A program made the translations under genes and the position numbers. Source: Trebonia sp963777905 (GTDB lineage: Bacteria > Actinomycetota > Actinomycetes > Streptosporangiales > Streptosporangiaceae). From it: 64,000 nt of DNA. The stretch covers positions 1-64,000 of the forward strand of contig CAVZSM010000042.1 in NCBI GenBank assembly GCA_963777905.1. The letters are read 5' to 3'. Positions 25,118 through 33,770 of this stretch are shown here, in pieces; the first letter of the stretch is position 1, and every line of letters starts with the position of its first letter. The notes under the pieces were generated by a model that had not been told where the DNA came from, ran no database searches, and saw only the letters and a program-made list of their open reading frames with translations.

Positions 25118-26050
25118 ATGCTTCTCATGACGTCGCCGCACGCCGAGCCGGTTCTCGCCTGGTATTCGGCGCACGCCCGCGACCTGCCGTGGCGGACGCC
25201 GGGCGCGAGCCCGTGGTCGGTGCTGGTCAGCGAGATCATGCTGCAGCAGACCCCGGTGAGCCGCGTCCTGCCCGCCCACCGGGCCTGGCTGGCCAGGTGG
25301 CCGTCCCCGTCCGCGCTGGCCGCCGACCCCGCAGGCGAGGCAGTCCGGCAGTGGGGCCGCCTGGGCTATCCCCGCCGCGCCCTCCGCCTCCACGAGGCCG
25401 CCACGATCATCACCCGCGATCACGCCGGCGAAGTCCCGTCCACCCACGAGGCCCTGCTGGCCCTCCCCGGCATCGGCCGCTATACGGCAGCGGCGGTAGC
25501 CGTCTTCGCCTTCGGCGATCGCCACGCGGTCCTCGACACGAACGTCCGGCGAGTCCTCGCGAGGCTCGCCTCCGGCGAGGAATTCCCCGGCCGGCAGCCC
25601 TCCACCGCCGAATACCGGCTGGCCGAGTCGCTGCTCCCTGAAGACCCGGCCACCGCGGCCCGCTGGTCAGTAGCGGTCATGGAACTAGGCGCCCTGACCT
25701 GCACAGCCGCCCGCCCCAAATGCGGCACCTGCCCGGTGTCGACCCACTGCAAGTGGCTGGCGAACGGCAGCCCGCCAGCCGCGACCAGGCCAGCAGGCCA
25801 GCGTTACGAGGGCACCGACCGCCAATGCCGCGGGCGCTTGCTGGGGCTGCTGCGGGATTCGGCGCAACCAGTCCCGCCCGAGCGCTTCGACCTCGTATGG
25901 CCAGACACGCCCCAGCGAGCCCGCGCCCTGGACGGCCTGGTAGCCGACGGCCTGGCAGACCCCCTCCCCAACGGCACCTTTGCCCTCCCAGCGTTACGCC
26001 GTCACCTCGTCCTCGCCACACCCCTCACGCCGCCCGACGCCCTTGCCTAG
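25118..26050 (+). CDS. mutY: A/G-specific adenine glycosylase
   Basis: Removes adenine mispaired with 8-oxoguanine. The helix-hairpin-helix is LPGIGRYTAAAV, the catalytic Asp is in VLDTNVRRVLARL, and the catalytic Glu region is SEIMLQQTPVSRV. A 4Fe-4S cluster is formed by CTAARPKCGTCPVSTHC. The C-terminus after the cluster is only about 100 residues, so the Nudix-like 8-oxoG recognition domain is missing or replaced by a short winged-helix-like tail, common in actinobacteria. ATG at 25118 is preceded by GGGGATA; the ATG three codons later is possible. Confidence 0.94.
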   Translation: MLLMTSPHAEPVLAWYSAHARDLPWRTPGASPWSVLVSEIMLQQTPVSRVLPAHRAWLARWPSPSALAADPAGEAVRQWGRLGYPRRALRLHEAATIITRDHAGEVPSTHEALLALPGIGRYTAAAVAVFAFGDRHAVLDTNVRRVLARLASGEEFPGRQPSTAEYRLAESLLPEDPATAARWSVAVMELGALTCTAARPKCGTCPVSTHCKWLANGSPPAATRPAGQRYEGTDRQCRGRLLGLLRDSAQPVPPERFDLVWPDTPQRARALDGLVADGLADPLPNGTFALPALRRHLVLATPLTPPDALA

Positions 26051-26349
26051 AACGCTTTGTTGACGTGGTGACCACTTGTGACCGGTAACACTCCCTGAAG
26101 AATGGTCGCGCCGTCAACAAAGCCAACGGAAGTGACTGATGTGATCCAGTGGTGACCTGCGCGGGATCAGGCGCGCGACCGACTTTGCACACGCGAGCGC
26201 ACTTTGCAGCCGATACCACCACTTGTGACCGGTCACTCAAAGTCAGAAGTGGTCAACCATGGCTGCAAAGTCAGCAGGAGAGACTGTTGTGGTCCGTGCT
26301 GAGGCGCCTGGGAAACGGGGACGCAGAGGCGGGGTGAGCGAGCCCGGCT

Positions 26350-26512
26350 GATGGGTCCCCTCCTTAGAATGCCCGAGATGACGCCGACCCACGCTAGAGG
26401 CTTGTGGGGCCCGCACCGTGGAATCCCCGCCATGACGCTGCCCACGCTAGAGGGCCTTATGGGCCCGCATCACGGAATCCCCGCCGCGACGTCGCCCACC
26501 GCTACAGGCCTC
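26350..26512 (+). repeat. three tandem about 54-bp repeats, open in one frame
   Basis: Units at about 26350-26403, 26404-26458 and 26459-26512 share GTGGGCCC-like starts, a GGAATCCCCG-like middle and a CCCACGCTAGAGG-like end, and a fourth unit begins at 26513. Because the unit is near a multiple of three, the plus strand reads an 18-residue repeat from ATG 26351 (for example WGPHRGIPAMTLPTLEGL) to a stop at 26545. No good ribosome-binding site precedes it, so it may be non-coding. Confidence 0.6.
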
Positions 26513-26643
26513 AGTGGGCCCTGGCTAGGCGGTGGAACCACCTGAGGGGCTGTGACTCGTCCCGGGAGAGCGCGGGGCGCAGTGGTGTCGAGACGCGTTG
26601 TTCGGGGCCGCTCTGGAGGCCCCGACTGAACGCGCCGAAACAC

Positions 26644-26683
26644 CACAAGCCCCGCGCGACCAACGGGCCGCGCGGGGCTTGTG
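26644..26683 (-). terminator. hairpin terminator of clpC
   Basis: CACAAGCCCCGCGCG and its exact complement CGCGCGGGGCTTGTG form a 15-bp stem with a 10-base loop, starting 13 bp after the clpC stop codon. Only a weak T-rich stretch follows, as is usual in high-GC actinobacteria. Confidence 0.85.
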
Positions 26684-26695
26684 GGTTAAACCGAG

Positions 26696-29287
26696 CTAGC
26701 CGAGCGCCTGAGCCGTACCCGGCCCTTCGCTGGCCGCCGAGCCGCCACCGGTGTTGGTGGGGCCGGTAGCCGGCTCGCTGGCCGCCACGGCCGCGACCGT
26801 CGCCTCTTCGGGCACGGACTCGGGCTTCGGGACGCCGGTGAAGGTGAACTTCACGTCTTCGCCGCTGCCCTCGCCCTCGGTGTCCACGATCACGATCTGG
26901 CCTGGCCGCAGCTCGCCGAACAGGATCTTCTCGGACAGCGCGTCCTCGATCTCCCGCTGGATCGTGCGGCGCAGCGGACGGGCGCCGAGCACCGGGTCGT
27001 AACCGCGCTTGGAGAGCAGCTCCTTGGCGGGCTCCCGGACCTCGATGCCCATGTCGCGGTCCTTCAGCCGGTCATCGACCTTGGCGACCATCAGGTCCAC
27101 GATCTGGAAGATCTCGTCCCGCTCCAGCTGGTGGAACACGATGATGTCGTCCACCCGGTTGAGGAACTCGGGCCGGAAGTGCTGCTTCAGCTCCTCGCCG
27201 ACCTTCGACTTCATCCGGTCGTACGAGCCCTTGGACTCGCCCTGCTTGGCGAACCCGACGGACACGCCCTTGGAGATGTCCTTCGTCCCCAGGTTCGTGG
27301 TCATGATGATCACGGTGTTCTTGAAGTCCACCATGCGACCCTGAGCGTCGGTGAGACGCCCGTCTTCCAGGATCTGGAGCAGCGAGTTGAAGATGTCCGG
27401 GTGGGCCTTCTCGATCTCGTCGAACAGGACCACAGAGAACGGCCGGCGGCGCACCTTCTCGGTGAGCTGGCCGCCCTCCTCGTAGCCCACGTAACCGGGC
27501 GGCGAGCCGAACAGCCGGGACACCGTGTGCTTCTCCATGTACTCGGACATGTCGAGCTGGATCAGCGAGTCCTCGTCGCCGAACAGGAACTCCGCCAGCG
27601 TCTTGGACAGCTCCGTCTTGCCGACGCCGGACGGTCCCGCGAAGATGAACGAGCCACCGGGCCGCTTCGGGTCCTTCAGGCCGGCCCGGGTCCGCCGGAT
27701 GGCCTGCGACAGCGCCCTGATCGCGTCGTTCTGACCGATCACGCGCTTGTGCAGCTCGTCTTCCATGCGCAGCAGGCGCTGCGACTCTTCCTCGGTGAGC
27801 TTGAAGACAGGGATGCCGGTCGCGGTGGCGAGGACCTCGGCGATGAGCTCCTCGTTGACCTCGGCGACCACGTCCATGTCGCCGGCCTTCCACTCCTTCT
27901 CCCTGGCGGCCTTCTTGCCGAGCAGCTGCTTCTCGGTGTCCCGCAGCGCGGCTGCCTTCTCGAAGTCCTGGGAGTCGATCGCCGACTCCTTCTCCTTGCG
28001 CACCTGGGCGATCTTCTCGTCGTACTCGCGCAGGTCCGGCGGCGCCGTCATGCGGCGGATGCGCATCCGCGATCCGGCCTCGTCGATCAGGTCGATCGCC
28101 TTGTCCGGCAGGAACCTGTCGCTGATGTAGCGGTCCGCGAGCTGCGCCGACGCGACGAGCGCGCCGTCGGTGATGGACACCCGGTGGTGCGCCTCGTACC
28201 TGTCGCGCAGGCCCTTGAGGATCTCGATGGTGTGCGAGATCGTCGGCTCCGCGACCTGGATGGGCTGGAACCGGCGCTCGAGAGCGGCGTCCTTTTCCAG
28301 GTACTTGCGGTACTCGTCAAGGGTGGTCGCGCCGATCGTCTGAAGTTCACCACGGGCGAGCATGGGCTTGAGGATCGACGCCGCGTCGATCGCGCCCTCT
28401 GCCGCGCCCGCGCCGACGAGCGTGTGGATCTCGTCGATGAACAGGATGATGTCGCCGCGGGTGCGGATCTCCTTGAGCACCTTCTTGAGCCGCTCTTCGA
28501 AGTCACCGCGGTACCGCGACCCGGCGACGAGCGCGCCGAGGTCGAGCGTGTAGAGCTGCTTGTCCTTGATCGTCTCCGGCACCTCGCCCTTGACGATCTT
28601 CTGCGCCAGGCCCTCGACCACCGCGGTCTTGCCGACGCCGGGGGCGCCCACCAGGACCGGGTTGTTCTTGGTGCGCCGGGACAGCACCTGCATGACCCGC
28701 TCGATTTCCTTTTCCCGGCCGATCACCGGGTCCAGCTTGCCTTCGCGGGCGCCCTGGGTCAGGTTCCGGCCGAACTGGTCGAGCACGAGCGAGGTGGACG
28801 GCGCCGATTCCGTGCTCCCGCTCGTCGCCGATCCGGCGGGCTCCTTGCCCTGGTACCCGTGCAGCAACTGGATGACCTGCTGGCGCACGCGGTTCAGGTC
28901 CGCGCCAAGCTTGACGAGGACCTGGGCTGCCACGCCGTCGCCCTCGCGGATCAGGCCGAGCAGGATGTGCTCAGTGCCTATGTAGTTATGACCGAGCTGC
29001 AGCGCCTCGCGCAGCGATAGCTCAAGGACCTTCTTGGCACGCGGAGTGAACGGGATGTGTCCCGACGGCGCCTGCTGGCCCTGGCCGATGATCTCCTCGA
29101 CCTGCTGGCGGACCGCCTCCAGGCTGATGCCAAGCGACTCGAGCGCCTTGGCCGCCACACCCTCGCCCTCATGGATGAGGCCGAGCAGGATGTGCTCCGT
29201 GCCAATGTAGTTGTGATTGAGCATCCTGGCTTCTTCTTGCGCCAGGACGACAACCCGCCGCGCCCGGTCGGTAAACCTCTCGAACAT
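26696..29287 (-). CDS. clpC: ATP-dependent Clp protease ATP-binding subunit ClpC
   Basis: Hexameric AAA+ unfoldase that feeds ClpP, 863 residues. Two Clp-N repeats at the N-terminus each contain NYIGTEHILLGLI. The first AAA module has Walker A GAPGVGKTAV, the middle coiled-coil/UVR region has EKAAALRDTEKQLLGKK, and the second AAA module has GPSGVGKTEL. The C-terminal D2-small domain has GYDPVLGARPLRRTIQ, followed by an Ala/Glu/Pro tail. ATG at 29287 has GAGGAGA upstream. It is followed by a strong terminator. Confidence 0.98.
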   Translation of the reverse strand: MFERFTDRARRVVVLAQEEARMLNHNYIGTEHILLGLIHEGEGVAAKALESLGISLEAVRQQVEEIIGQGQQAPSGHIPFTPRAKKVLELSLREALQLGHNYIGTEHILLGLIREGDGVAAQVLVKLGADLNRVRQQVIQLLHGYQGKEPAGSATSGSTESAPSTSLVLDQFGRNLTQGAREGKLDPVIGREKEIERVMQVLSRRTKNNPVLVGAPGVGKTAVVEGLAQKIVKGEVPETIKDKQLYTLDLGALVAGSRYRGDFEERLKKVLKEIRTRGDIILFIDEIHTLVGAGAAEGAIDAASILKPMLARGELQTIGATTLDEYRKYLEKDAALERRFQPIQVAEPTISHTIEILKGLRDRYEAHHRVSITDGALVASAQLADRYISDRFLPDKAIDLIDEAGSRMRIRRMTAPPDLREYDEKIAQVRKEKESAIDSQDFEKAAALRDTEKQLLGKKAAREKEWKAGDMDVVAEVNEELIAEVLATATGIPVFKLTEEESQRLLRMEDELHKRVIGQNDAIRALSQAIRRTRAGLKDPKRPGGSFIFAGPSGVGKTELSKTLAEFLFGDEDSLIQLDMSEYMEKHTVSRLFGSPPGYVGYEEGGQLTEKVRRRPFSVVLFDEIEKAHPDIFNSLLQILEDGRLTDAQGRMVDFKNTVIIMTTNLGTKDISKGVSVGFAKQGESKGSYDRMKSKVGEELKQHFRPEFLNRVDDIIVFHQLERDEIFQIVDLMVAKVDDRLKDRDMGIEVREPAKELLSKRGYDPVLGARPLRRTIQREIEDALSEKILFGELRPGQIVIVDTEGEGSGEDVKFTFTGVPKPESVPEEATVAAVAASEPATGPTNTGGGSAASEGPGTAQALG

Positions 29288-29657
29288 GTCGTGCTCTCCT
29301 CACAGCGGGGAACCGGCAGGCTCGGCGTGCCTGCTGCTCCGCATGGTAGCCGCGTGCCCGATCCTGTACTTAACGCGATTATGCGCCACCTACAGAAGAA
29401 CTTTCCCCGGACACTGCGCCTTCACCCCATCCAACAGCGTGAAGTCGCAGGGTAGTTCCAAGTACGCCGGAAGCGAACGCGCCGCGTGACCAGCGCAGTC
29501 CGGCAAGCGGAGGCCTGGCAAGGGGGCGGGCATGACGCGGACGTAAGGGGGATGTAAGACCGTGACGCGGGGACAGGTAACCGGGACGCGGGAGAGGTTG
29601 GCGGAGGACGACAGCCGCCCGGGTCTGCGGAACGCCCGGGCGGGCGAACTGGTGATG
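29288..29657. other. clpC-lsr2 intergenic region, no gene seen
   Basis: About 370 bp carrying the clpC promoter on its right-hand side for leftward transcription and the 3' end of the lsr2 transcript on the other. The segment 29530-29600 has several GACGCGG-like repeats. I see no coding potential and no clear promoter boxes. Confidence 0.4.
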
Positions 29658-29981
29658 CTAGTGGGCGGCCTCGTACTCGGCCACGATGTTGGCGGGAATG
29701 CGACCGCGCTCATTGACCTTGAAGCCGCGCGACTTCGCCCACTCGCGGATTCGCGCGCTCTGCTCCCGGCCTGCTCCGCTGCGTGCGCGGCGGCGGCGTG
29801 CGGGCGCGTTCGACTTCCTGGCGTGGTCGACATAGTGGGCTAGCTCTTTGCGTAGCTCGCCCGCGTTGCCGGAACTCAGGTCGATCTCATAGGAGAGACC
29901 GTCCAGTCCAAAGGACACGGTCTCAGTCGCTTCGCTTCCATCGAGATCATCGACGAGAAGCACCTGCACCTTCTGTGCCAT
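29658..29981 (-). CDS. lsr2: Lsr2 nucleoid-associated protein (xenogeneic silencer)
   Basis: Binds and bridges AT-rich DNA, silencing acquired genes, in actinobacteria. Length 107 residues, as expected. The N-terminal dimerisation domain (MAQKVQVLLVDDLDGSEATE, then VSFGLDGLSYEIDLS) is followed by a basic linker and the DNA-binding domain IREWAKSRGFKVNERGRIP, where RGR inserts in the minor groove. ATG at 29981. The upstream 200 bp are much more AT-rich than the rest of the window, suggesting autoregulation. Confidence 0.97.
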   Translation of the reverse strand: MAQKVQVLLVDDLDGSEATETVSFGLDGLSYEIDLSSGNAGELRKELAHYVDHARKSNAPARRRRARSGAGREQSARIREWAKSRGFKVNERGRIPANIVAEYEAAH

Positions 29982-30023
29982 GGATTCAGCCCTTCTGCGG
30001 AGCAAACCATTTCGGAAGCTAAA

Positions 30024-30051
30024 GATATACCCATCGGTAGGCATATTACAA
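30024..30051 (-). promoter_or_regulatory. candidate lsr2 promoter in an AT-rich island
   Basis: On the minus strand TTGTAA (30051-30046) and TATATC (30029-30024) are separated by 16 bases, about 40 bp upstream of the lsr2 start. They lie in a markedly AT-rich stretch (about 30000-30190), the preferred target of Lsr2 itself. The assignment rests on similarity to -35 and -10 boxes only. Confidence 0.45.
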
Positions 30052-30197
30052 TTGACAAGAGCGCACTTTCTCATGGGACATCTGTGGCACACTCTCATGA
30101 CAAGACTGACCGGTAACTCTAAGTAATCGCGCATTCGGTGCACAGTTAGCATTAGGCCGTCATCGCAAGTCAGATAAACACGCCGTCGTACGAAATA

Positions 30198-30374
30198 TCA
30201 GCTTTCGCTTCGCTCGCCCGGTTCATGTGACCGTTCACTGGTCTGGTGACCATCGGCCGCGGCCCGCTTGCGCCGCTTGGGCGCCAACTCGCGGCGCAAC
30301 AGCATCCATCCGCCGATTAGAAAAGCCACGCAGACAATCGCCGACGGCGCGAGTGCGGCAAGGTCCTGCGGCAT
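30198..30374 (-). CDS. small single-helix membrane protein
   Basis: A 58-residue protein. An N-terminal helix (LAALAPSAIVCVAFLIGGWML) is followed by a basic segment (RRELAPKRRKRAA) and a polar tail rich in Ser, Glu and His, so one membrane span with a cytoplasmic tail is likely. ATG at 30374 has GGAGG eight bases upstream; the frame extends further but without a better start. The gene lies between lsr2 and the acetyltransferase gene. Function unknown. Confidence 0.7.
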   Translation of the reverse strand: MPQDLAALAPSAIVCVAFLIGGWMLLRRELAPKRRKRAAADGHQTSERSHEPGERSES

Positions 30375-30561
30375 GAAGGTCACCTCCGCCGGTGGTCTAG
30401 CGGCAGGCGAGCTGTGCGCCGCCCGCACTTAGCACTCTACCTTCGGCCCGGCGCGCCAGGGGTGCCGGAGCCCGCTGGTCCCGCGCTGCCGTTCCCTTGC
30501 GGCTGAGGAAACACAGAATTACCAGGTCATTGCTCGTGCCCGCGGAATTCGGCGGCCAGGT

Positions 30562-31065
30562 TCACAACCGGAGCAGCATGCGCGTGTTGCCCAGCGTGTT
30601 CGGCTTGACGCGATCCAGGTCGAGGAACTCCGCGACCCCGTCGTCATATGAACGGAGCAACTCCGCGTAGACCTCAGGAGCCACTGGGGTTCCGCTGATT
30701 TCGGTGAATCCGTGTCGCTCGAAGAAGGACACGGCGAAGGTCAGCACGAAAACGCGCGCTACACCAAGTTGCCTGGCGCGGTCAAGCAACTCGTCCACGA
30801 TGATGTGGCCGATGCCGGAACCGCGCCTGCTCTCGGCTACCGCGAGCGTCCGGATCTCGGCCAGATCCTCCCACATAACGTGCAGTGCCCCGCACCCGGC
30901 AACCATGCCGTCAGCGGAACTCTCGGCGACGCAGAACTCCTGGATGTCCTCGTAGAGATTCACGGTGTGCTTGTCCAGCAACCGTCGCGATCCCACGTTC
31001 TGGTCGATCAGCGCACGGATTACCGGAACATCCCTGGTGCGCGCTTGCCTGACTATGTACCCCAT
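30562..31065 (-). CDS. GNAT-family amino-acid N-acetyltransferase, ArgA-like
   Basis: A single-domain GNAT enzyme of 167 residues. The acetyl-CoA site is ESRRGSGIGHIIVDELL, with flanking beta strands IRTLAVA and RVFVLTFAVSFFERHGF. Short proteins of this type act as N-acetylglutamate synthase (first step of arginine synthesis) in mycobacteria and streptomycetes, where they also lie near lsr2 and lysS. ATG at 31065 gives the typical start MGYIVRQAR. The substrate assignment is by family. Confidence 0.82.
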   Translation of the reverse strand: MGYIVRQARTRDVPVIRALIDQNVGSRRLLDKHTVNLYEDIQEFCVAESSADGMVAGCGALHVMWEDLAEIRTLAVAESRRGSGIGHIIVDELLDRARQLGVARVFVLTFAVSFFERHGFTEISGTPVAPEVYAELLRSYDDGVAEFLDLDRVKPNTLGNTRMLLRL

Positions 31066-31284
31066 CGCGGGGACTACTGTAGCGCCATAATTGAATGGGC
31101 CAGTAGACGAAGTTGCCATGCCCCGCTTCGGCACGCGATCGGTTCATCACGATCCGGCGTCAACGGCGCGCTCCCATACCACATCCGGCGAATCGGCGAA
31201 GGCGGAACATCGCGGCCGTTAGAAAGGCAAAACTTCTAGCGAGTCGGATGGCAGCGGCCTGGGGATCCGATATCGTGCATCGAT

Positions 31285-32265
31285 GTGCGCACGATAAGGA
31301 GGGTTGCGCCGCTGGCGGCGGCCGCGATCGCGGTTGCCCTGCTGCTCCAGCCAGGCGCTAGCGATGCTGAGACGACCCTGCCGCAGCCATCTCTCGGCGC
31401 GCTCGTCGCGCAAGCGAGGCAGCTTTCCAATCAGGTTGACTCGCTGAGCCAGCAGTTCGACGGCCTGCAGATCCAGATCGCCAACGCGAAGACGCAGGAG
31501 CGGCTCGCCAAGCTCGCCGCCGCCCGCGCGCAAAAGGCGATGGCGGGCAGCCAGCTGGCGGTCAGCCAGCTCGCCGCCATGGGCTACATGAACCAGGGGT
31601 TCGATCCCACGCTGCAGATGCTGACCAGCGGGGACCCGGGGCTGTTCCTGAACCAGGCCTCGACCGTCCTCGAGATCAACGATCAGGCCGGCATGCGGCT
31701 GACCAACCTGCAGAAGATGCAGATCGCCTCTCAGCGGGCGCAGGCGACCGCTCAGGAAGAGATCGCCACGGTCAACCAGCTGCAGGGGCAGATCAACGGC
31801 AAGGTCAAGGCCATCCAGTCCAAGCTCGACATCCTGAACAGCTCGGCGATGGCCCAGGCGATGGCGATCTTCGACCAGACCGGTTCCTACCCGGACGTGA
31901 TACTGCCCGAGGCGACCAATGTGGACACGACGGCGCTGCGCGCCGCGCTGACCCAGCGCGGCAAGCCCTATGTATGGGGAGCGGCGGGCCCGGACTCTTA
32001 CGACTGCTCGGGGCTGGTTGTCTGGGCCTTCGCCCAGGAAGGCATCTCGCTGCCGCACTACACCGGATCGCTGTGGAACTCCGGCATGCACGTGTCCCGT
32101 GACCAGCTCGAGCCAGGCGACCTGGTGTTCTTCTTCGCCGACATCAGTCACGTGGGCATCTACATCGGCAACGGGCTGATGGTGGACGCGCCGAGCGCCG
32201 GGCAGGACGTGCAGGTCCAGGCCGTGTTCTGGAACGCCTACGTAGGCGCGGTGCGCATCGCCTAG
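31285..32265 (+). CDS. secreted NlpC/P60-type peptidoglycan hydrolase
   Basis: A 326-residue exported hydrolase. A signal peptide (RRVAPLAAAAIAVALLL, cleaved near GASDA) is followed by a coiled-coil region (about residues 45-200, such as QLSNQVDSLSQQFDGLQIQI) and a C-terminal NlpC/P60 domain. Catalytic Cys is in YDCSGLVVWAF and His in ISHVGIYIG. It would cleave D-Glu-diaminopimelate bonds in cell-wall stem peptides, as in RipA-type enzymes, with the coiled coil controlling activity. The GTG start at 31285 lacks an upstream ribosome-binding site. It is convergent with lysS. Confidence 0.9.
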   Translation: MRTIRRVAPLAAAAIAVALLLQPGASDAETTLPQPSLGALVAQARQLSNQVDSLSQQFDGLQIQIANAKTQERLAKLAAARAQKAMAGSQLAVSQLAAMGYMNQGFDPTLQMLTSGDPGLFLNQASTVLEINDQAGMRLTNLQKMQIASQRAQATAQEEIATVNQLQGQINGKVKAIQSKLDILNSSAMAQAMAIFDQTGSYPDVILPEATNVDTTALRAALTQRGKPYVWGAAGPDSYDCSGLVVWAFAQEGISLPHYTGSLWNSGMHVSRDQLEPGDLVFFFADISHVGIYIGNGLMVDAPSAGQDVQVQAVFWNAYVGAVRIA

Positions 32266-32276
32266 CGGCCTGGAAC

Positions 32277-33761
32277 TTAGGCGCCGGGCCTGACGAAGGG
32301 GAACAGGATCGTCTCCCTGATGTTCTCGCCGGTCAGCATGATCATCAGGCGGTCCAGCCCCATCCCCATGCCGCCGGAAGGCGGCATGGCATACTCCAGG
32401 GCCAGCAGGAAGTCCTCGTCGAGCTGCATCGCCTCCGGGTCGCCCCCGGCGGCGAGCAGCGACTGGGCCGTCAGCCTGGCCCGCTCCTCCACCGGGTCGA
32501 CGAGCTCCGAGTAGCCGGTCCCCAGCTCCGCGCCGAACGCCACCAGGTCCCACCGTTCCGCCAGTCGCGGGTCAGTGCGGTGCTGGCGCGTCAGCGGGGA
32601 CACCTCGACGGGGAAATCACGGTAGAACGTCGGCGCCACGGTCTGCTTCTCCACGAGGCGCTCGTACATCTCGAGGATGACCTGGCTCCGGTTCCAGGCA
32701 GGCTGCAGCGGCACTTCCGCCTTCGCGCACAGCTCAATCAGCACCGGCAGCCCGGTGTCAGGCGTGACGGACTCGCCGAGCGCCGCGGAGATGGCCTCGT
32801 GCACGGGGATCGAGGGCCAGGACCCGCCGATGTCGTGCTCGGTCCCGTCGGCCCGCCTGATCACTGTCGACCCGAACGCCGCCACCGCCGCGCCCTGCGC
32901 CAGCAACTGCGTCAGCTCGCCGATCGTGTTGTAGTCCCCGTACGCCTCGTAGGCCTCGAGCATCGTGAACTCGGGGTTATGGGTGCTGTCCACGCCCTCG
33001 TTCCTGAAGTTCCTGCCGATCTCGAAGACCTTCTCGATCCCGCCGACGGCGAGCCGCTTCAGGTACAGCTCGAGCGCGATTCGCAGGTACACGTCCACGT
33101 CGTAGGCGTTGTAGTGCGTGGTGAACGGCCGGGCGTTGGCCCCGCCGTGCAACGGCGTCAGGATCGGGGTCTCGACCTCGAGGTAGCCGCGCGCCAGCAG
33201 CGACGAGCGCACCGACTGCGTGACCGCCGAGCGCATCTCCGCAAGACGCCGAGACGCGGGGTTCACGATCAGGTCCAGGTACCGCTGCCGCACCCGCGCC
33301 TCGGGGTCCGTCAGCCCGGCGTGCTTCTCTGGCAGCGGGCGCAGCGACTTGGCGGTGATCGCGAACGAGTGGGCCAGCACGGAAAGCTCGCCGGACCGCG
33401 ACGTGATCACCTCGCCGGTCACCCCGACGTGATCTCCGAGGTCGACGTCCCGCTTCCAGTCGGCCAGCCGCTCGGCGCCTACCTCGTCGAGGCGGATCAT
33501 CGCCTGGATGTCGCCGGTGCCGTCGCGCAGCGTCGCGAAGCAGATCTTGCCGCCGATCCTGGACAGCATGACGCGCCCGGCCACGCCCACGATCTCGCCG
33601 GTCGCCGTGTCCTTCGGCAGGTCCGGGTACTTCTCCCGCAGCGCGGCGGTGGTCGTCGTCCGCGGGTACCCCACGGGATAAGGGTCCACGCCAGACGCGA
33701 GCATCCGCGCGCGCTTCTCCAGCCGGACGCGTACCTGCTCCGGAACGTTGTCGACAGCCAC
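32277..33761 (-). CDS. lysS: lysyl-tRNA synthetase, class II
   Basis: Charges tRNA-Lys, 494 residues. The N-terminal OB-fold anticodon-binding domain spans about residues 55-155. The class II motifs are motif 1 around LIVNPASRRLAEMRS, motif 2 RNFRNEGVDSTHNPEFTMLE and motif 3 GMGLDRLMIMLTG. There is no extra membrane domain, so this is the housekeeping enzyme, not LysX. It ends the long leftward array after coaX and is convergent with the NlpC gene. Confidence 0.96.
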   Translation of the reverse strand: MAVDNVPEQVRVRLEKRARMLASGVDPYPVGYPRTTTTAALREKYPDLPKDTATGEIVGVAGRVMLSRIGGKICFATLRDGTGDIQAMIRLDEVGAERLADWKRDVDLGDHVGVTGEVITSRSGELSVLAHSFAITAKSLRPLPEKHAGLTDPEARVRQRYLDLIVNPASRRLAEMRSAVTQSVRSSLLARGYLEVETPILTPLHGGANARPFTTHYNAYDVDVYLRIALELYLKRLAVGGIEKVFEIGRNFRNEGVDSTHNPEFTMLEAYEAYGDYNTIGELTQLLAQGAAVAAFGSTVIRRADGTEHDIGGSWPSIPVHEAISAALGESVTPDTGLPVLIELCAKAEVPLQPAWNRSQVILEMYERLVEKQTVAPTFYRDFPVEVSPLTRQHRTDPRLAERWDLVAFGAELGTGYSELVDPVEERARLTAQSLLAAGGDPEAMQLDEDFLLALEYAMPPSGGMGMGLDRLMIMLTGENIRETILFPFVRPGA

Positions 33762-33770
33762 GCCCGAAGG

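Larger units (their letters stand above)
26051..26695. other. repeat-rich 645-bp intergenic region between mutY and clpC
   Basis: Contains several repeats. CTTTGTTGACG (26052-26062) is inverted as CGTCAACAAAG about 50 bp later. ACCACTTGTGACCGGT occurs twice (near 26069 and 26219). CACTTTGCAGCC faces GGCTGCAAAGTC. A 54-bp unit is tandemly repeated at 26350-26512. The clpC terminator closes the region. No convincing gene is present, apart from a 64-codon frame made of the tandem repeat. Confidence 0.6.

Noticed and set aside
26350..26512. CRISPR array
   Set aside because: The units are adjacent with no unique spacers, only three full copies are present, and no cas genes are near.
27131..29020. 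Long open frame on the plus strand over clpC (about 629 codons)
   Set aside because: It is antisense to a clear clpC gene and rich in Leu, Val, Asp and His as expected of the reverse complement of GC-biased coding sequence. No domain is recognisable.
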